From Carettochelys insculpta (taxonomy: Eukaryota; Chordata; Testudines; Carettochelyidae): DNA of 64,000 bases. The stretch spans positions 36,947,501-37,011,500 of the forward strand of contig NC_134150.1 in NCBI RefSeq assembly GCF_033958435.1, written 5' to 3'. Position 1 is the first letter of the stretch. Every line of letters begins with the position of its first letter. Both the position numbers and the translations under genes were made by a program. Positions 58,106 through 64,000 of this stretch are shown in pieces. The notes under the pieces are model-generated. The model did not search any database, had not been told where the DNA came from, and was given only the letters and a program-made list of their open reading frames with translations.

Positions 58106-59347
58106 ATAGTGGACCTGAAGGTTATAAATAGTATCTGAGCTAGTTTATCCAAGCGTTTTCAAACACCCCTTCAAGGGGAAACGCACTGTTTCTTCAGCTT
58201 GATTTAAGCTTCAAAAATGCTGAGGCACTGAGGCCATGAGTCAGTTTTGCTGCCAATAACCGGATTAGGGCTAGTTGGCAATTCATGTGGAAAAAAAATT
58301 GTTCCAGATGAAAGATAGATAATGCCTTAATTCATTGTCCTTGGGCAAGCCTAAACTTGCCTTCTATATACTCATGAAACTGTTAAGTGCAAAATAATTA
58401 TGAATAAAATTATCCTGAGAAGCTTATAATTGTCACTGTAAGTCTAAGAAAATAATCTAGGAGTGAATTTAACATCAACAGGAAATGCCAAGGAAGGCTC
58501 CATAACTATCTGGAAGCCCATGCATTCATTAAATGAGTGTTGCTCATTTTCACAGATGCCAAACTCTGCAGTTTTGCATCGTTAAATTATGCTTCCTTGA
58601 ACAATTTGAATAGTGTCCCCTGCACGTTCTGATGTGTTGAGTCATCACTCCGGAGGTCTCGCCCAAGCAGCTTGCCGTGGTTGCGAGGCTGCCATTCAGA
58701 TGCAGTGTGAGATAGTTTCCCCCAACGCTTACAGCAAGAGATGATTATATGATGCATTTCTAGGCCTAACGCCTCCAGAGAGAAAAACACATTCCTCCCC
58801 TGTATCAGACACTATTCTGATTAAAGGAATCATTGGTACATACTTGGTTTGCTTCTCAGCTGGGGTCAAGCAACACAGCTTAATTATCTTCAAAGAAATG
58901 TCAGTTGACACTAGCAGAAAATCTGATATATAATCAGCAACTGATCAAAAAGCCACATGAGTAGAGGCCCCTTCAAAGCAGGGATGGCTCTCATTATTCT
59001 GGGCTGTTTCTTGTGTTAGGAGAAAGAGGAGCCCCCAAAATAATTTTAAAACATCCTCACATCGGTGAAGATTCTTCCAGCTGGTTTGCTCCATTAACAA
59101 TGCTATTGGGACCTGAAGTGAAAGAACCTTGAGGGAGATTTCTGCAGCACTTTAAAATAAGTATTGTAAATCCACTTAGCTGTGAATTTCATCTGCATTT
59201 GCCATGGTAGTTGCCCATTTAAAAAATGACACTACTTTATTTCATACATCTGAGGAAGCAAAAGTACATTGCATGGAATTCTGAGCTATGCTGCTAACAG
59301 GCACTTTACACAGCTCACTGTCCAGGGGGGTTAAAGTGATTCTAAAG
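58106..59347. other. Unannotated interval
   Basis: No feature recognised. Confidence 0.4.
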
Positions 59348-60287
59348 CAGAGGTGGGCAATAATATTTGATGGGAGGGGCACGCCAAGATTTTGGAAAGT
59401 GGTCAAGGGCTGCACTTTTCTATGGAGGGGATGCAGATTTCAGGAAGGAAGTTCGGTGCAGAAGGGAGCTCGGAGTAAGGACCTGGAGTGCAGGCAGGCC
59501 CACCAGCAGTGGGGATGAGGGGGCTAGCTTCACAGGAATCCAACATTTCAAATGTGTTTAACGCTCCTGGACACCCCCACTACTGCTGTGACAGCAGCGG
59601 CAATTGCCACCCTGGGCTCCTTTGAAATGCCACGGAAGCTGCCCAAGGGCTAACTCCCCTCAGTCTTGCCTCTTCCACCTGAGGTTCTATCACATCTTGC
59701 CCACAGTAGCTGTCAGTCCTGCTGCATACATAGAAGGATGTAGGTTCTGAGAGGGAGTTTGGGTGAAGGAGGGGGTTGTGACCTTCGACAGTGTATTCGG
59801 GGGGAAGGTCTGGTAGCAGGTATGAGTGCAGGAGAGGATTCTGGCCTGGGGAAAAGGTATAGGAGTGGTGCAGGGTCTGGGTGGAAATTGTGGAGCAGGA
59901 GAGGGTGGGGTGTCAGAAGCAAGCTCTGGCCAGGAGGTGCTTACCTAAGGACTCTGAGGCTGACTCCCCTGTCTTCCAGCAGGCCCAGACCACCTGGCTC
60001 ACTGCATGGTGTGGGGGGGAGCTTCCCACATGGCCTCCATCTGCAGCAACGCCACTCACTTCCTACTGGTGGATTTCCAACCAACTGGAGCTGCGAAACT
60101 GTGCTGCGCTGCCCCACCCCCAGCAAACTCTGAGCTCCCATTGGCCAGATTCCAGCCAATAGGAGCTCAGAGATTTCGCTGCGGATGAGGTCAGTGCCCA
60201 AAGCTCTTCCCATAGTCACAAGCCAGATGAAAAGGCTTCACAGGCCAGCTGCAGTCCATGGGCCATATCTTTCCTGTCACGGCTCTA
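59348..60287. mobile_element. hAT-like non-autonomous element
   Basis: The left end 'CAGAGGTGGGCAATAATATT' resembles the common hAT start 'CAGGGGTGGGCAAACTA'. The right text 'gggccatatctttcctgtcacggctcta' resembles its inverse ('gggccataggttgcccacccctg'). No eight-base duplication is visible, so the boundaries are tentative. The interior is GC-rich with overlapping chance frames (59759-60162). Confidence 0.5.
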
Positions 60288-61178
60288 CACCATATTTCTG
60301 ACATGATCTGGGGATCAAAGAGCCCTGTGGCATAATAGCATCCTGGGTCTGCTTATGTGTTAAACATTGTCCTGTCCAGAATCTTTGCAATGTTACATGC
60401 TGCCCCCAACACATCACTCCTGGCAGACTCCTTACACTGGAGTCTGTAAGGGAGACCACAGGCTATTTTCCTCAGCTCTTGTGCTAAGGAACCTCTCCCT
60501 TAGCACCACATGGGTTTCCAAGAGTCACTTTCACCATTATTGAGCAGAGATAAGAATCTTCCCCTTTCAGATCCCTGATCAATTAAGCCTCACCAGACCC
60601 CTGAAAGGTAGAAGAATTTTACTACCCCCGATACAGACAGGGAAATGGAATCCCAAAGTGATTACGGCTATGTTTTAAAAAAATGGGAATTCAGAAGTGC
60701 ATGTGTTTGCAAGTGCACCGGCATTTGCAATGATTGCATTGGACTAGTTAGGCAAAACATATATATAGGCACTTAAACATGGAACTAAGCCATTTGTGTG
60801 CACAAATACAGCATTGTGCATGCAGTCATGCACACGATTAATACAAAATTGAACACGTTTTTTAAAGTCAAGCCCCTAAAGTCTTGTCTAGCTTAGAAAT
60901 TACCGAGGATGCTGACATGTTAGCATAACTTGCTGGTTTGAATAGCCTAGCATAGGCAAAACACAGTACCCTTAATGTGCACTGATGTGTGTGGTTTAAA
61001 GCCTAACCCTATGACCTTTTCAGCACTGGCCTTTTCAAACCTGCTAGTCTGTAGTTAGCTAAAGCATGCCAATAGCCCCACTTTAACTCCTAGTCATTTG
61101 CATAAGGACACAAAGCTGATGCGTGCCAAAATCAGAACCCAGACCCCACCAGTCCTAACTTCTCAGCCCTGCTGTGAC
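60288..61178. other. Unannotated interval
   Basis: Text near 60890 ('aagtcttgtctagcttagaaatt') looks like a possible MITE start, with no matching end found. Nothing else. Confidence 0.35.
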
Positions 61179-61186
61179 CACTAGAC

Positions 61187-63168
61187 CAGTGATTCCCAAA
61201 CTTTTCGGCCTCATGCTCCCATTTTGATTTCTGAGAAACCCTCACGCCCCCAGCGACCTCTTCTTAACCATCATCCAACCCCCCTTTGAAGAAAAAAATC
61301 AATTTGTAATTTAAAGTAAACACAAAAACTTGACATAAAAATGTTATCTTAACTTAAAAATAAGTACTAATAGTTTTTCTTGGCCCCTTGCGGGTGCCTG
61401 GGGCAGCCCCAGCTGGCCAGCTGCCTGAGCACTGTACCAGCTGTCAGACCTGCCCATGTCTGCTGCCCATGTGCCTGAGCCCTGTGCTGCCAGAGCAGCC
61501 AGCCCAAGCTGACTGAGCCCTGCTCTGTAAGGGCCAGCCATCTGCCTGAGCCCCATGAGCTTCCCGCCTGAGCCCCTCCCCTCCCCCAAAGTCAGGCACC
61601 ACTAGCCCCCTGCTCTTACCCCATCCCCCACCCCTGAGCCAGGCACCCCCAGACCCTATCTAACCCCATCCTATGCCTCCCTCTTCCCCCTCAACCCACA
61701 CTCACTCACCTTTGTAGGAAGCAGCTAGCTCCACATGGGTCTTCACCGACTGCCTGCTTTTTATAGCAGCTGTTCTGGGTTGTCCATGTAAAATGGCAGG
61801 GGCTAAGAGCTGGAGCCAAAGGCCAGCTCTTTCTTGGGATGAGAAATGATGGGAGGCGAGGTTCACAGAATCACAGGGCTGGAAGGGACCTCAGGAGGTC
61901 ATCTAGTCCAGCCCCTGCTTCAAGCAGGATCAACCCCCACTAAGTCATCACAACCAGGACCCTGTCCAGCTGGGACTTAAAAACCTCAAGGGATGGAGAA
62001 TCCACCACCTCTCTAGGCAACACATTCCAATGCTTCACCACCCTCCTGGTGAAGCAGTTTTTCATAATATCTAACCTACACCTCTCCCTTTTCAACTTCA
62101 GACCATTACTCCTTGTTCTACCATCTGACACAACTGAGAACAGTTTCTCACTCTCTTCTTTAGAGCTCCCCTTCAGGAAGTTGAAGGTTGCTATTAAATC
62201 ACCTCTAAGTCTTCCCTTCTGTAAACTAAACAAGCCCAAATCCCTCAGCCTATCCCCATAGGTCTTGTGGTCCAGCCCCTTAATCATTTTTGTTGCCATA
62301 CACTGAACCTGCTCCAGTAAGTCCACATCCTCACCGGTACCGAATAGAGGGGAATAACTACTTCTCTAGATCTGTTCGAAATGCAACCGAGTATGCCGCT
62401 AGACTTCTTGGCTACAAGGCCACACTGTTTACTCATATCCAGTCTTTCATCCACCATAACCCCTAGGTCCCTTTCCATCATACTGCTGCTGAGCCAGTCG
62501 GTCCCTAGCCTGTAACAATGCTTGGGATTCTTCTGACCCAGGTGCAGGACTCTAAACTTCTCCTTGTTGAACCGCATCAGATTTCTTTTGGCCCAGTCCT
62601 CCAATTTATCCAGGTCCCTCTGGATTCTCTCTCTACCCTCCAACATATCTACCTCTCCCCCTAGTTTTGTGTCATCCACAAACTTGCTGAGGGTGCAATC
62701 CAGCCCCTCATCCAGGTCATTAATAAAGATGTTGAACAACACCGGCCCCAGAACCAAGCCATGCAGCACTCCGCTTGAAACTGGCCGCCCTCCAGATATT
62801 GAGCCATTGACCATTACCCATTGGGCCCGACCCTCAAGCCAGCTTTCTATCCATCTTATAGTCCAAAGATCCAATTCATATTTCCTTAACTTATGGACAA
62901 GAATGTTGTGGGAGAGCATATCAAAAGCCTTGCTGAAGTCAAGGTATATCACATCTACTGACTTCCCCATGTCCGCAGAGCTTGTTACCTCATCATAGAA
63001 GCTAATCAGATTGGTCAGGCAGGACTTGTCCCTGGTGAACCCATGTTGGCTACTTTTGATCACTTTCCCCTCTTCCAAGTGCAAGGGGTAGGGTGACCTC
63101 ATGCCTCCCTTGGAAATTTTTCACACACTGCCCCCAGGGAGGCATGCCCCCCAATTTGGGAAGCCATG
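61187..63168. mobile_element. hAT-like element split by a reverse-strand CR1
   Basis: The left end CAGTGATTCCCAAACTTTTC and the right end, reverse complement CATGGCTTCCCAAATTGGGG, are inverted copies, continued by 'CTCATGCTCCC' and 'GGAGGCATGCC'. The flanks CACTAGAC (61179-61186) and GCCTAGAC (63169-63176) agree at six of eight bases, consistent with an old hAT duplication. Without the CR1 (61861-63080) the element is about 760 bp. It has no recognisable transposase. Confidence 0.65.
61861..63080 (-). mobile_element. CR1 LINE, reverse strand, nested in a hAT-like element
   Basis: The 3' terminus lies on the left ('ttcacagaatcacagggctggaagggacctcaggaggtcatctagtccag'). The reverse frame whose coding part ends near 63080 and runs to 62284 holds much of the reverse transcriptase: 'SQHGFTRDKSCLTNLISFYD', motif A 'DFSKAFD', a mutated motif B ('GVLHGLVLGP' where 'GVPQGSVLGP' is usual) and catalytic 'FVDD'. 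The final region continues in another phase at 61940-62326 ('LEQVQCMATKMIKGL', 'DSPSLEVFKSQLD'). The usual 'HLEYCVQFW' segment between them is missing, so a deletion with frameshift lies near 62326. It is 5'-truncated at about 63080. It is the best-preserved CR1 RT in the window. Confidence 0.9.
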
Positions 63169-63223
63169 GCCTAGACAGTACTGAGCAGTAAGAATGGTTG
63201 ACACAGACACAGCACCTGGTCAC

Positions 63224-63350
63224 CATGGTTCCCTCTAATTTTTTCCAACCACGTACAGAATAAATTGCGTTCCACACATTGAGGGGGGTGCAGAGGTGCA
63301 GCATGAGGAGAAACACATGCTGCTTGCTGTGGGCATTGTAAGCACTCTGC
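63224..63350. mobile_element. Left part of a hAT-type MITE
   Basis: 'CATGGTTCCCTCTAATTTTT' matches the left end family of the element at 54297 ('CAGTGTTCCC'). Following text 'ccacgtacagaataaattgcg' is typical of the same short repeat. No right end or eight-base duplication was found, so the boundary at 63350 is nominal. Confidence 0.5.
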
Positions 63351-64000
63351 TAATCAGCTGGGAGACATTTGAGTCTCTCCTGGGTGCCTATCCAAGCATT
63401 CATCTTACAGGAACCACTGCTAGTTACTACAAATTCTATCTTTAAAAAACCTTGTCTTGTAATTAATTAGGGCCAGATTATAGCTTTGCAGGCAGGATTT
63501 ACAAGGGAGGGCACACAGCCATGCTGCTGCTCTGCCACAGCTGCTCTTCACTCACTTTAAACCAAAGTAAACAACTGCACAAGATACAGAGAAAAAGGAA
63601 AAATTAGGATCTCCACCTTTTGTGGCTTTCCCATCACTGCAACATTTTGGTGATTTTTTTCTCCCAAAGAGACCGTTCCTATTGTTCACTGAAGCAGCTT
63701 CTCAGGAGTTCAGTTTGCTTTCAAGACAGATTTCCTTTAGTTCTTTTTTTTTTTCCTACTTTCCTCTCTCCTGAAGGATGGAGCGGGAAGCAGTTAAGTA
63801 AATAATTAAACCATGATGGGGGTGGAACAAGTGACATTTCTGCCTTCTCTTTGCAATCATCTGTCAAGGTTCAGGTTGCAGAGAATTAGAAAGCTTGAAG
63901 TAATAGTGGTTCAATGTCCCTAGAAGACAGAACTCCTCACAGTGACTGGCTCACTGTCGGTTTATAACCTGGAGCATGAAGTCTTTTAAATCCTCTGTAA
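63351..64000. other. Unannotated right flank
   Basis: No gene or repeat recognised, apart from a T-rich run at about 63744-63753. Confidence 0.4.

Overview
The window looks like non-coding nuclear DNA from a sauropsid, most likely a turtle; a crocodilian cannot be excluded. The evidence is many CR1 LINE copies of several ages on both strands, tRNA-type SINEs carrying a CR1-like 3' tail, two RTE-like LINE remnants, one less degraded non-CR1 LINE, and many short palindromic DNA transposons whose ends read roughly GGCTATGTCTACACT. I see no host exon, no structural RNA gene, no CRISPR array and no bacterial-style operon. Almost every open frame longer than 60 codons lies inside a transposon remnant or is a chance frame in repeat or GC-rich DNA.

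Layout. 1-4 kb: a long CR1 (about 725-3199) broken by two nested DNA transposons, then an older CR1 3' fragment. 4.9-8 kb: small Harbinger-like elements. 10.4-13.8 kb: an AT-rich repeat holding a SINE, a hAT-like pair of ends around a reverse-strand LINE fragment, a GC-rich island with a roughly 50-70 bp tandem array, and a Tigger-like element. 14.9-16.9 kb: a dense cluster of palindromic elements and a MIR-like SINE. 17.4-21.4 kb: two RTE-like fragments in opposite orientations, plus CR1 pieces. 23-25.5 kb: a MITE and a CR1 3' end. 29.7-34.1 kb: a MITE, then the best-preserved LINE of the window (30907-34076), with an 11 bp target duplication and a nested Harbinger-like element that leaves its frame intact. 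36-39.3 kb: MITEs, including one with a perfect 30 bp terminal repeat, and a reverse SINE. 41-47 kb: two Tigger-like elements, CR1 3' ends and a 450 bp palindrome. 53.4-58.1 kb: a Tigger-like element, a 154 bp hAT element with a perfect 8 bp target duplication, a reverse CR1 and a palindromic repeat. 59.3-63.4 kb: hAT-like repeats, one split by a reverse-strand CR1.

Nothing here works together as a gene pathway. The elements form a record of nested insertions: CR1 bodies and the LINE came first, DNA transposons were inserted into them, and SINEs presumably relied on LINE machinery. Boundaries are read by eye from terminal repeats and target duplications. Family names are assigned from recognisable protein motifs and termini, not from a database search.
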